Source: Przewalskia tangutica
Lineage: Eukaryota > Streptophyta > Magnoliopsida > Solanales > Solanaceae
DNA length: 64,000 bases
Direction: 5' to 3'
Assembly: GCA_029844215.1 (NCBI GenBank)
Contig: CM056725.1
Span: 59,309,609 to 59,373,608 of the forward strand
Notes under the pieces: generated by a model
Seen by the model: the letters and a program-made list of their open reading frames with translations, nothing else
Databases searched by the model: none
Told to the model about the DNA's origin: nothing
Program-made: the position numbers and the translations under genes
Shown: positions 34,059 to 45,600 of the stretch, one piece after another
Layout: each line of letters begins with the position of its first letter
Position numbering within the stretch: position 1 is the first letter of the stretch

Positions 34059-35202
34059 CTAATCATAATCACTACGCCTGGCATAGCTATAGAAGCGATG
34101 AACTCGCATCGACCCGAGGTCGAGTCATTCTGTCTGCATCCTTCCTATTAGGACAGTTCCTCATCACATGGCCCTGACGGCCGCAGGCAAAACAAGCACC
34201 AGTAAAAAGACGACATTCCCCGGGATGACGCCTGCCACATCGTGCACACTGAGGGAAACATGAACCCGACTGGCTAGAACCCATGTATACCGCGAACCGT
34301 AAGCCACGGATATCCGACCGGCTCGAATACCCCGAACGCCCCAAGATCGCGGAGGACCACTGCATCTTGGCGGAGGTGCATAACTAACTCGCTACCGAGG
34401 CGCCCGCGCCAAAGTTACCAAAGGACCTCGCTGCTCGCCTCTTCGCTGAACTCGGTCATTCTCGCCGACCCATCCGCTCCTCACATCCAAGTGCATGAGC
34501 TTGCGCGGCAATGTCCATGCCCACCAAGAGCTACACCAACAAGCCTCGCCAAGTAATCATCGAGCCCGGTGGCGTAGCGGTGCACTCGCCCTCCATATCG
34601 CTACTAAAGCGGGACATACCGAGCCAACGAGTCAAACTCCACGTTGTACCCTAACCGACGCCCCGGTCGCTTTAACGCCAAAAACTGTTTACCGAGCCCT
34701 CCTCATCTGCGAGGCAAGAAATGTGCAAGAAATGCCTCGAGAACTCGTCCCAACCTGCTGGGAGCGCGTGCTCTCCTCGGGACAGTTCCCATGAATCAAA
34801 CCAGTCGACTTCCGTATCGTGCAGCCGATGTGAACCTAGGACTACTTACTCGGTCTCCGAAGCTCTGATCACTCTCATGATCCGTCAGAATCGCTTCGGA
34901 TGAACTCCTCGGATCATCCTCGTGCCTCGACCCATAAAACTCGCGTCGCAACTCGTAAAGTCCCGCAGCCTCAAACTATCCGATCTCGGGTGAACTACGG
35001 TACTACTGCATCGAATTGCCGCATCCATATCCTCGTGCCTTGCCACTATCCCGACCAATAATCGCCATATCCTTGTAACCCATCTACTCGCTTGCCGGGT
35101 CCGGCGTCTCGTGCATCGTGGCCTCGCAGAGACCGCCGCTACTCCACTCGCAGCCTCCTCTCGCCGCTTGCCGCCGGGCCACGATTGCCTTGTGTGAGGC
35201 AT
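34059..35202 (-). pseudogene. gag of E5 interior 2
   Basis: Homologous throughout to 19004-20162. The knuckle part is open (34365-34087) with CARCGRRHPGEC and CFACGRQGHVMRNC. The core and N-terminus are recognisable in pieces but peppered with 1-2 nt changes at CTG/CAG sites (e.g. CCTCGCCAAG for CCTCTGCCAAG near 34545). The start codon is preserved at 35202 within a degraded context. Whether this is decay or base-calling error cannot be decided from the sequence; the pattern favours error. Confidence 0.8.
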
Positions 35203-35310
35203 AATCGCACATAAGAATACGTCGGAGGAGTACAACTTACAACACAGCTCTAATGCACGATCTCAGAATGAGAAGAATGGAAACCAATCCTAAATATCTT
35301 GTAGCCTCCT

Positions 35311-35344
35311 TATTATAGATGTGGTGCACAACACACCGATAATC
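35311..35344 (-). promoter_or_regulatory. Leader hairpin with GTGCAC loop (E5 interior 2)
   Basis: Same as E2 (inner stem GGTGTG/CACATC, loop TTGTGCAC), with the last outer pair lost at a former CTG site. Confidence 0.65.
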
Positions 35345-35387
35345 AAGACTCTACTAGATACGGTCAGACACTTTCCGAGGATTAATC

Positions 35388-35398
35388 GCTCGATACCA
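35388..35398 (-). other. E5 primer-binding site (interior 2)
   Basis: Complement TGGTATCGAGC, the CAG-altered form of TGGTATCAGAGC, at the border of the E5 5' LTR. Confidence 0.75.
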
Positions 35399-35402
35399 CT
35401 TT

Positions 35403-36243
35403 TGTCACGACCAACCGGCCCGTGGATCGTGCCTTACCCGGCACCCTAGTGATACAACATCGAGAAAATCACGGAAATAAAAACATGAGATATGATAAAA
35501 ACAAAGCCAACCAAAATAGCTTGCCTTCTTGCATATATACAGACCGAGCAGCTACATCCTTTACAACCCCGCCACAACAAGATTACATGCACCTAAGAAA
35601 GTGATAACAACTATGACGGACAGTGGCCCCGCCATACCACAGATGTACAAGAACCTGCTGCACTCGTGGTAACATACCACAAGATAAGCCTCCAAGAAAC
35701 GGGCTTCCTAACACGCTGAATCGTGATCCTATGAGCGAGGATCCACAACCGATGTACCTCTACTGCGCAGATTTAACGCAGCCCGGGCGAGGTCGATAAC
35801 AGTACCAAGTATGTGAAATCAAATATCAGAATGAAATCATGACAGTCTATATAAAACAGGAGACATGTATGATAGCCAAACTACAGTTTACAACATAAAA
35901 GTAGTCATGTCAAGTCAGGGACTCACACCCTTGAAGTCATCCCTCATGCCCGTGGAACTCCTTCCTCACTGCCGGCAGTCTAGGTATAAATCGTATAATA
36001 CGTATAACATGTCTCGGCCCATCCCATGGGACTCGATAAGAATCGTGTGGAATACATGTCTCGGCCCATCTCATGGGACTCGATAAAGAATCGGATGAAA
36101 TACGTGTCCCGGCCCATCTCATGGGACTCGGTAAAGAATCAGATGAAATACGTGTCCCGGTCCACCCCGTGGGACTCGGTGAAGTATGTAATATGTGTCC
36201 CGGCCCATCCCGTGGGACTCGATGAAGAATCAGATGGAATACG
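35403..36243 (-). repeat. E5 5' LTR, left part
   Basis: Starts TGTCACGACC and carries minisatellite C at 36008-36243. Interrupted after ATACG (36239-36243) by a solo LTR; continues at 42469. Confidence 0.88.
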
Positions 36244-36985
36244 TGTCACGACCCGAACCCGGGCCCGTGACTGGTGCCTTACCCCGGGCACCCTAGTGAT
36301 ACAACATCAGAGAAAACCAGCGGAAATAAAAACTTAAACATATAAAACAGTGAAATAAGAAAGCAGGCTAACCCAACGGTTACCTTTTTGTACATAATTT
36401 AAAACTTGAATAGCTATATCCCTTACAAACTCCGCCCACAACAAGGCATGCACTTCTAAGAATTTGAAACCATAATGACGGACAGGCCCCGCCATGCCCC
36501 TGAATATACAAAAGTCTACTACTGTGGAACTGTACCACGTGACAAGCTTCCGAGATATGGAGCTTTCCGAGAACCGAACAACGATCCTAAGAGAGTGGAT
36601 CGCCAGTTATGTACCTCAACTCATGCGGATGAACGCAGCCCCGGGCGAGGTCGAGACAACAGTACCAAGTATGTGAAATCAGAAATATCGTAAATGAAAT
36701 CATAATAGTCTATATAAAGCGTGAGACATGTATGATAACCAAACTACGATACAACATATAAGCGCCATGTCAAGTCGTGACTCGTGCGCCCGTGAAATCA
36801 ACACTCAAATACAACCCGGGAGTTTAACTCGCACAATGGCCGCATGCCCCGGCATCTCACCTCGGTATTAGCATGGCCATGGAACCGTCCTAATGGGCCC
36901 AGACCCGTGGACCATCCAACGTGTCAGTATGCCCAAAGGAAATAACAAGATGATACTCACCGTGAAGCATACCCGTGGCTACCTA

Positions 36986-39914
36986 ATCACACCCGACCCG
37001 GCCGCGATCGTGCCCTACCCGCACTGTTCGTATACGTCGAGAATAGCAATGAACATACATGAAGCTTATAAAATAAAATAACGAGAAATTAAACCACGAG
37101 TTAGCCGATAAGGCTACCTTCCCGACACATATATATACATAACAACAAAGAAGCTACATCCCTTTCTTTTTACAAACCGACCCACAACATGTGACTACGC
37201 ACTTAAGAATTACAATCACGGGACGGGGCCCACCATACCTGAATATACATAAGTCTACCACATCGTGGAAACCGTACTAAAAGATAAGCCTCCGAGTGAA
37301 AGGAGCTTCTTTCCCAAAAGTGACAGAGATCCTACGAGCGGATCACCAACCTGTACCTATCACTGCGGGCATTTAGCGCACCCGGGGTCGATAACAAAAA
37401 TTTAGTATGGAACAAAGAAAATGCAATAACCAAATCATATCTCAGATAAAAGAATGTCCTTTAACTCCGAAATCAATCATATATTAATCGTTCTTTCCTT
37501 CTTTCAATAAGATTTACCAACATATTCTTACATACGCATTTAAGAGCTTAATCCAGTTTTCCACATAACTTACATCTCTTTTCATAACATAATCCGCCCA
37601 TTTATGGACACGGTGTCGTGGAATCATATAACATAATCCGCCCACCGCAGGCCTTGCATCGTGGAATCATATAACATAATCCGCCCGCTGTGGGCTCGGT
37701 GCATCGTGGAATCATATAACATAATCCGCCCACCGCGGGCTCGGTGTCGATGACTTAACCCGCCTATGTGTAGGCTCGGGTAATATGGCGTAAATGTCCG
37801 CTATGTGTAGGCTCGGTGTATCTCATAAAGTAATCCTACCTATTTGTAGGCTCGATGTATTTCATAACATAATCCGGCCTATGTGTAGGCTCGGTGTGAT
37901 TTGCCTTACATAACATTTTAAAACCATCTTTTCACTTCTTATTAAGTCATAACAACTTCCCATAAAGCTATTATAACAACCTTCCATTTTAGAGAACTTA
38001 TGACACTTTTATTCTTACAACACTTAGGAAAACTGGATCCAAAGATACTACGTACATACATACTTAAAAAGAATCATATCACTTAAAACTTCAAAATCCT
38101 TAAAAGACAATCAAAGTTCTTAGTCTTAAAACTTCATAACATGCATCCTTAAAAGCCCATTGTCTTATACCTAAAAAAAGATATAAAGTTCCATACACTT
38201 CCAAAACCAAGTAACTTATTCTCTTAAAATCATATAACTTCCACTTTTAAAATCAATCCCCTTTTCACATATAAATTCAAGTCATTTTCGAACATAAAGT
38301 CCACTTACTTACTTTAAGCAAATCAAGACACATAGCCTTTAAATCAAATCTCATAATTTCCTAACCATTCTTACCAACGTCTCCCATAAGACCTAGTAAG
38401 GACTTAGGATAATTTAAACATACTCTTAACTTAGATTCAATAATGTAAATACTTCTTAACTTCTAAGAGTAGAAGGAATCTTGAAATACTATCACATGGA
38501 TATTTCATACGTAGGATCATGCCAAAGAAAGTAGGAGTTCACATACCTCGCGACGACTAGCGACAAGTTGCAAAAAGGCTCCAAAGTACTTCAACCTATA
38601 ATGGCCACAATACGTCCATTAACCTCTTACTTCAAACGAGAATATTCTAGGTGCTAAGTCGCTAAATTCTACGGAAAATCGGACAGCACCTCCTTTGTTT
38701 TTACTTACTTTGCCACCTTTTTCAAGGCCGAATACAATAACCAAACAGCCCCAATTGGCTCACCACAATCTATAAGGTAGTCCAATACACATAAATAACC
38801 ATACAGCCCCAATTGGCTCACCACAATATAGAAGGTAGTCCAAAACAAATGAATAACAAACTATACAACTACTAGTCCAATTTTCGGCCATAATGAATAC
38901 CACAATACCAATTCTTATCCAATTTCCATTTCAATCCAAATTGTTAACATAACATGATATCAAGTCGCATTTGATTAAAACTACCACAATCTTCAAATCA
39001 ATAACATGCGACGATTCTAGTAACGACTAAATTGAAATCCAACTTAACATGGCTTACATTACATTTCGGATTAAGCTACAAGCAATCCATAATACTTATA
39101 AACTTCAACATACCAACTTCATGCTATCAACATGTAAAGCTAACAACAACAATATAAATACATAATCTTGTAACATCTTAAAAGACAAGATTATACCTTA
39201 ACGATTCTTAATCCAAATCCAAATCCAAAGTCGCTCCTTAGTAGTTTAGAGCCTCCAATATACTTCAATCCGCTTGTTGAGACCCTTAGAACAACACCAA
39301 CAACTTTCCTTCCAACTTCCAATCCAAAACCTAGAAAGCCACTAGGTTTTCACTTTGCGACTAATACGAAAACTCTCTTTTTTCCGGGATTTTTCTATTG
39401 AGATATGTTTACAATACACCTAAGAACCTTGGTTTAAAGTGGGGAGCTAAAAGAACAAGGAACAAAGATTTTTCTTATTTCTTGCTATGGAACCCGAGAG
39501 CCTTGCTCTATGTTCATCCAATTTGTGAAATTTTTAGCTAAGTGTTGACACTAGTAGTGCTACTAGTAGTAATATAAAGGGGCATGGAGGGACAAGATGT
39601 AACCATATGGGTGGCTAGGATGAAGTCTAACATAAAAATCAAGACTAATTGACCTTGACTTAGTCAACTTTCTCATGCCACCACTTGCAAGACATTAGTC
39701 ATCCAAGACTTATGGTAAATGACCATATTGGCCATGCCTAAATTCGACCAAGGCATCATAAGGGGGGTGACACGTGTCGCCCTCCCATTCGTCACAATAA
39801 TTCGTTTCCGACAATTCCATAATTCCGATAATTTTTTTAAAAGTCTCAAATATTAACACTTGTGAGCTCTTACGTACTACCTTAAAACATGTCTTGTAAA
39901 TACGGGGTGTAACA
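36986..39914 (-). mobile_element. Solo LTR (LTR9) nested in LTR8
   Basis: Begins with a damaged end (TCACACCCGACCC for TGTCACGACCCGACCC) and ends GGGGTGTAACA at 39914, about 2.93 kb. The start is similar to the LTR at 49233. Flanks CTACC and CCAACGTGTCAG together restore the repeated phrase GGCTACCCAACGTGTCAG of LTR8, supporting insertion there; the exact 5-bp duplication is obscured. Donor block near 38545. Confidence 0.75.
37585..37905 (-). repeat. Minisatellite E in LTR9
   Basis: Six to seven units of about 50 bp with ATAATCCGCCC, GGGCTCGGTG and GGAATCATATAACAT phrases. Fills the minisatellite slot of this LTR. Confidence 0.7.
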
Positions 39915-41566
39915 CCAACGTGTCAGTATGTCCAAACAACTAACTAGATAACACTCCTAATGGAAGCATACCCGTGGGCTACCCAACGTGTCAGCATGTC
40001 CAAGAGGATCGATACAGTGGAAGCAATACTCGTGGGCTACCCAACGTGTCAGCATGTCCGTCCATCAATCAACCAGATAGCCGGCCCTCCATCGAGAGAC
40101 TCGGTAGCACACAACCAAACACTTGCACAACAAAGACTACCACAACAAGCAGAGGCAAGTTACACCCAACTCAAGGTACCATACATACTTCTTACCACAA
40201 TGTCAAGTATACCATTAAAATCCAAGTACTTAACCCCTTTTAGGATCAAGGCACTCCTACCCTTTATAAACAAGTCACTTATGTTTTTCCATCACAAGGA
40301 GTTCAATATTTGCAAACGAGTTACTTCCCCTTTTCCAAAATCAAGTTACTATTTTAAATCTAATAATGAAACCATTTCCTTATTTTTCCATAAAGTCGTT
40401 ATAACTAACCTCCCATAAAGCTATTACAACACTTTATGATTAATAAAACAAGTCAAGACAAAATCATGCCTTTCTTTTAAACCAAAATACTTCAAATTTT
40501 TAAGTCTCTTTTCCTTTAGAAAATCGAATTCCTTACTTTGGAATTTTTAAGAAGATCAAAACTTGATTTCAATAATTCTCATCGAGCAATGCATGATCTA
40601 GGAAATGTAATGCCATTTTGTCTTATCTTAGCTTCTATGCAGATGGAGGTTTCTACTGGTTTTAATATGATTAATGTCATTACTTCTTTCCTTTATCGAC
40701 GCTGCATTGGCTTGTTCGATCCTTATTCCCATTTCCGAAATTGTAATGTTATTCTTTTTAAAAACCAAGTATTCATATCTCACGAATTAGGTTTTATACT
40801 TTTCAACACCATTTAGGTCATTTACAAGTCACGTCTCTTATCTTTTGAAATCAACAAACCATTCTTTTAGCTACATAAAGTGGTTATAACAAACTTCCCA
40901 TAAAGCCGTTATAACACTTTATGTTTTAAACCAACCAATTACCACTATAAACATTTATGAGACCAATAGGGCTCATTCTTTAACCACCGAGTACCCGTTA
41001 CTAACGGATAAGACTTTACTACTATTTCCACACAATGAAGCCCTTAACAATTCATATCAAGTCAAGACACAAAAGGGAAATCAAATTCCTTTAACACACG
41101 TGCGTCTACCGCACTATATATTTTACAAATAGTCATGCTGAAGAGGATAGGAAGAATCACATACCTCGCGACGATTGTCGACAATAAGCAAAATGCTCCA
41201 CAGTACTATCTCCCTTAAGAGGAATATGCTACACGTAGTACTTCAATCCTATAAGGATCATAAAACGTCTATCAATCTCTAGCTTCGAACGTAGAATAAA
41301 CTAAGTGCAAAGTCCCTAAATTCTACGACAATTTGGACGACACTTCCTTGGTTTCTACTAACTTGCCACCTTTGTTAAGGTCGAATTCAATAACCCAACG
41401 CCCCACAATAATACAAAATAACCCAATACTTTCCATGCCATTCTTGGCCAACCATAAACCGATTCTTAAATCCCTTACAATACTTTCCAATCCAAGTCCT
41501 TAGGCCTAACATGATATCTAGCCCTAGATATCTTCAACAAGACAACAAGACCCAAATCTATTCAAA

Positions 41567-41698
41567 ATAAAACAACCTCAGGCTCAACTCTATACTACTA
41601 CAATATAACAGCCTTAGGCTCAATTCTAAACCACTAAAATAAAACAGCCTCAGGCTCACATCTATACTACTAAAATATAACAGCCTTAGGCTCATAAC
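41567..41698 (-). repeat. 36-bp tandem repeat in LTR8
   Basis: Nearly four units alternating AATAAAACAGCCTCAGGCTCA and AATATAACAGCCTTAGGCTCA types. The 36-bp period gives a spurious 12-residue repeat frame. Confidence 0.7.
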
Positions 41699-42029
41699 CA
41701 AGAGAAAGGGGAAAACTTTTACCTTTGGAGAATCCCACAAAAGCCCCTTTCTTCCACTTCTTTCCGCCAAAATCATATACCAGCGCTCCCCACGAGTTTA
41801 CCCACACTTTTCCTTCTTGCCGCTCAACAATCTCTCTCTAAAGCTAGGTTTCTTCCAAAAACTAGAGAGAAGGAGAGGTTTTCCATGGAAGGGTTTTGAA
41901 ATGAAATGGCCAAGTCTTCCAAGACTTGGCCCTAAAATAGGCCCTAATCTGGTCAACAGGGATGGGAGGGACACTTGTCACCCTCCCATAGGTTTTTAAC
42001 AAAATAACTCGATTTGATTTTTATCGCAA

Positions 42030-42215
42030 AATCCCGCCTTGGCGCATGCCCGCCAGCCGCGGCTCCACTTCCAGAAAATGTTCCAGCATTCCGGCGCCGC
42101 GGCCCTGCATTCCGGCGCCGTGGCGCTGCAACCCCGCGACTTCAAGACAACCGGCGCCATGCGTCAGATTCGGCGCGTACTGCACTTCGAACCAAATCGC
42201 AGCAGCCGTCAGCGC
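42030..42215. other. GC-rich patch in LTR8
   Basis: About 190 bp with repeated TTCCGGCGCCG and GCGCTGCAA in otherwise AT-rich LTR sequence. It lies on the LTR-start side, between the TATA region and the LTR end. No counterpart in the other LTRs of the window; origin not recognised. Confidence 0.55.
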
Positions 42216-42468
42216 ACCAAACTTGAAACTTCCATAACTTTTGACCCCGATGCCCTATCGACGAACGGTTTGTTGCGTTGGGATCTAGATTTAACGAACT
42301 ACATATTAGGCTTTTAGACACCTCGAAACTCTTAACAACTGGGGTACAACACTCCAAGGTAAACTCAAATCCGTCCAACACATGTTTGCCAACTTATCTA
42401 TCGTCTCTCAAAACTTATTTCCCCTGGTATGTTCTTATCTTAACTCCTTGAATTTACGGGGTGTAACA

Positions 42469-45154
42469 ATACGTGTCCCGACCCATCTCATGGGACTCGG
42501 TGAAGAATCATTCATAACAAATCAGCCGGCCCTCCATCGAGAGACGTGGTGGTATAGAAATACAGTACTTGCACAACAAGGCTATCCCACGCAAACATAG
42601 GCAAGTTACACACAACTCAAGATACTTTCATTTTATGACAAGTCCAGGTTCTGACCCCAAAGTATTACGTACGTTAAATTCCTTTTAAAAGATCTATTTC
42701 TTTTATAAAGGTCACCCGATACCCGTAGTATTAAAATGGAGTGACTCACATTTTTAGGTAAACCAAAACACTTTCCTTTTTAACATCAAGTAACAACATT
42801 CTTTTCCATAAGTTCAAGTTTGCCTAATTTCAAGTACTTAAGTCTCTTATTTTAGAAAGGTTTCGTAGTTCATAGTCTTAATCACTTAAGAATATAATTC
42901 TCTTTTAAACAATTTGAGAAACATATGCCTTATATGTGAGTAGGTTATTCTTGTTCATAATCAATCTTATTAAAGCAGCCATGATCTAGGAAATGTAATA
43001 CAATTTTGTCTTATCTTAGCTTCTATGCAGATGGGGGTTTCTACTGGTTTTAATATAATTCATTAGTCAATACATTTCCTTTATTAACGCTGCAATGGTT
43101 TGTTCGATACTTATTCTCATTTCCAAATCAAGAAACATTATTCTTTAAAGCCAAGTACTCATTACTCACGAATGAGGTTTCACAACTTTTAACAAAATTC
43201 ATAGTCCTTAATCATTTCATAAAACGTCATTTATAAGTTAAGTCTCTTATCTTTTAAGATCAAGTCTCTTAACTTCTAAAATCAATAAACCATTCTTTTA
43301 CCTACATAAAGTCGTTATAACTAACTTCCCATAAAGCTATTATAACACCTTATGTTTTTAAACCAACCAAAACTCGTTTAGCATCGTCGCTCACCGTACT
43401 ACATAGTTCACAACAATCATGTTAGAAAAGATAGGAAGAGGTTCACATACCTCGCGACGATTATCGACAAATAGCAAAACGCCCAAGTACTTCAACCCGT
43501 CGGCTACTCCTAAGCCAAGTAGATCACGCCACACGTAGTACTCCACTCCTAAAATGGTCATAGTACTTCTATAAAACCTTTCTTACCATTGAAGACTTAT
43601 ACCAATAAAAGCCCTCTAATTCTACGGAAAATTGGCAAGACTTCCCCGTTTTACTCACTTTTCCATCTTTCTCCAAGGCCCGAATAACCGTAATATATAT
43701 ACCATATATATGGCGTAATAATTAAACAACATAAAGAAGGGGATTACACGCCCAAACGGTAACGCGGTTTACTATCACGCCTTCATAACAACAATAAGTA
43801 AAAGAAGGGGATTACGCGCCCAACCGGTAACGCGGTTTACTATCACGCCTTCATAACAATACAATAATTAAAAAGGGGATCACACGCCCAAACGGAACGC
43901 GATTGAACAATCTTCCCCTTAACAGAAATGTAAATACAGTCCAAAGTAAATACAGTCCTTAAGTTGGGGTCCTTGGCCAACTTTGTCCATTTTACTTATC
44001 CAAATTACTCATTAGTCATCCAACTTATATTTCCATTCTTAATATAAGTTATAGTTACTTTGTTATTAGCTTCTTAGCAAGTAAGATACGTTTTTACCAT
44101 TTTAATGGCTAACGGCCAATCCTTTCTTTTAACAAGTTAACAAGATCCAACTCTTCCAAACTTTACTCCATATATTATATAATCCATAATATACTTATAA
44201 TATATGTATAATGACCAATTCACAAAGAGGTTTAAGATTCACTACCTCAAATAGCCCAAAATTATCCAAGAAATTAATGTCGCTCCAAGCAAGTCTTAGC
44301 TCCAAATCCTTTGTGTTCCAACCCACCACAAATCACCCTAAGAAGCTCCTAACCATCATCTCTTCAAGAACCAACTCAAACAAGTGAAGAACACTAAGGT
44401 TAACCTTCCAAGAGCTCTCGGCCAAGGTGGCTTTTTGTGGCTAGGGATGTGAAATCTTTCCTAACTTTTGGTTAATAGTCTTCCTAATACACTAGGGAAG
44501 AACACTTAGGAGCTTAGGAATTATTGGACAAAGTTAGGTTAGAGAGGGAGGGGTTCGACGAGAGCTAGGAGAGAGGGAGGGAGATGAAAATATTTCTCAA
44601 GTCTTGAAATATCTAAGTGTGCAAGATTTCATCAACAAAGGATGCATATATAGGACAACCAAGGGCTAGGATGAAGGCAAGTGTGTGGTTGAGAGTGGGG
44701 ACAAGTGTGTGTGGGCCCCACAAGCCACTTGTCCAACTAAAATATCTTGCAAGACTTGGCCACTTGTCTTGGCCACTTGTCACATGAATTTCGGCCAACC
44801 TAGCCCACCTAGGGGTGACACGTGTTGCCCTCCTATTGGTCCAAAACATTTCATTTTCCGAAAATATCCATAAAGGCCAAAATCTCGAAAACAAAGTGGG
44901 CCCCACAAAACCGTAAATTTCTCCCGTGGGCCCCACGTGACCAATTCCGGAAATAGAATTCCATAATTCTAATATAATTCAGGAAGCCCAAATACCAAAT
45001 CTGGGAATCCAATTCCCATCAACGAACCTTTTTCCTTCACAAAACCCGGAAACTTTTCCGTCGAAAAAATCACATCTTTCTTTCTTTCAATATTTCTGTC
45101 GTATTCTCGTACGTACGTCCTCACATACATACCCTGGAACTATGGGGTATAACA
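42469..45154 (-). repeat. E5 5' LTR, right part
   Basis: Starts with the second ATACG and runs to GGGGTATAACA. Follows the E5 3' LTR (15590-18270) nearly base for base, including the 68-bp repeat (43735-43895), donor block near 43445 and TATATA at 44647-44652. Both parts total about 3.5 kb. Confidence 0.9.
44647..44652 (-). promoter_or_regulatory. LTR TATA-like box (E5 5' LTR)
   Basis: TATATA in CCTATATATGCATC; the promoter that would have driven E5. Confidence 0.5.
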
Positions 45155-45600
45155 TAAAGAATAGGAAAGCAGTAATGAGTATGAATGGAACTGTGTGATC
45201 GAGTATCAAGGCAGGAATGTTTTTTGTCCTTTCGTTTAATGACGAGTAGAAGAAAGGATTATGACAAGAATGATAAAGGTGAAGGAAATTGAATCTAAGT
45301 ATAATGACCAAGTTTGGATATAGTAACGCCAATTATTGGAAACAAGAGCAATATGTGAGATTATGTATGTATACTAATCCGAAAGTTTATGTATGTATGT
45401 AACAAGAGCAATTGGAAACAAGAGCAATATGTGAGATTATGTATGTAAACAAGAGAAATATGTGAATTACATGCTAGAAATTCTGTTGGTTTGCTGAATA
45501 TAGGTGGATGTACATAGTATAAAGGAGACTCTGCCGAAAGTTTTCTAGCATAAGACTTATTATGAACATTCGAGGATGAATATTTCTAAGGGGGGAAGAA
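45155..45600 (+). mobile_element. E4 3' region and purine tract
   Basis: Begins with the second TAAAG, contains AATGACCAAGTTTGGATATAG (shared with the P1 and E8 3' regions), a small tandem repeat (45338-45467, unit GGAAACAAGAGCAATATGTG), a diverged hairpin, and the purine tract AAGGGGGGAAGAA at 45588-45600. Confidence 0.78.

Larger units (their letters stand above)
36244..42468 (-). mobile_element. Solo LTR (LTR8) in E5 5' LTR, itself containing LTR9
   Basis: TGTCACGACCCGAACC...GGGGTGTAACA flanked by the perfect duplication ATACG (36239-36243 and 42469-42473). Without the nested LTR9 it is about 3.3 kb. Older sequence type (TGTTACACC start). Carries minisatellite A-like units (39915-40090), a donor block near 41160, a private 36-bp repeat and a GC-rich patch. 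Confidence 0.87.
14735..45154 (-). mobile_element. E5: gag-only element as LTR-interior-LTR-interior-LTR, with later insertions
   Basis: Flanked by the perfect 5-bp duplication TAAAG (14730-14734 and 45155-45159). Components right to left: 5' LTR (45154-42469 plus 36243-35403), interior 2 (35402-33723, rest lost), P1 insertion, middle LTR (21608-20369, truncated), interior 1 (20368-18271, complete), 3' LTR (18270-14735). The outer LTRs share a private 68-bp repeat and are nearly identical where compared. Interiors hold gag only. The three-LTR form is known from unequal recombination between elements; a haplotype mis-join in the assembly is the alternative. Confidence 0.78.

Noticed and set aside
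41558..41776. Leucine-rich repeat-like frame (SLRLLYFSS) on the minus strand
   Set aside because: Translation of a 36-bp tandem repeat in LTR8; not an LRR protein.
44613..44936. 107-residue minus frame near the end of E5-type LTRs, also at 17728-18051
   Set aside because: Two copies are the two LTRs of one element. It straddles the promoter region and has no recognisable domain.
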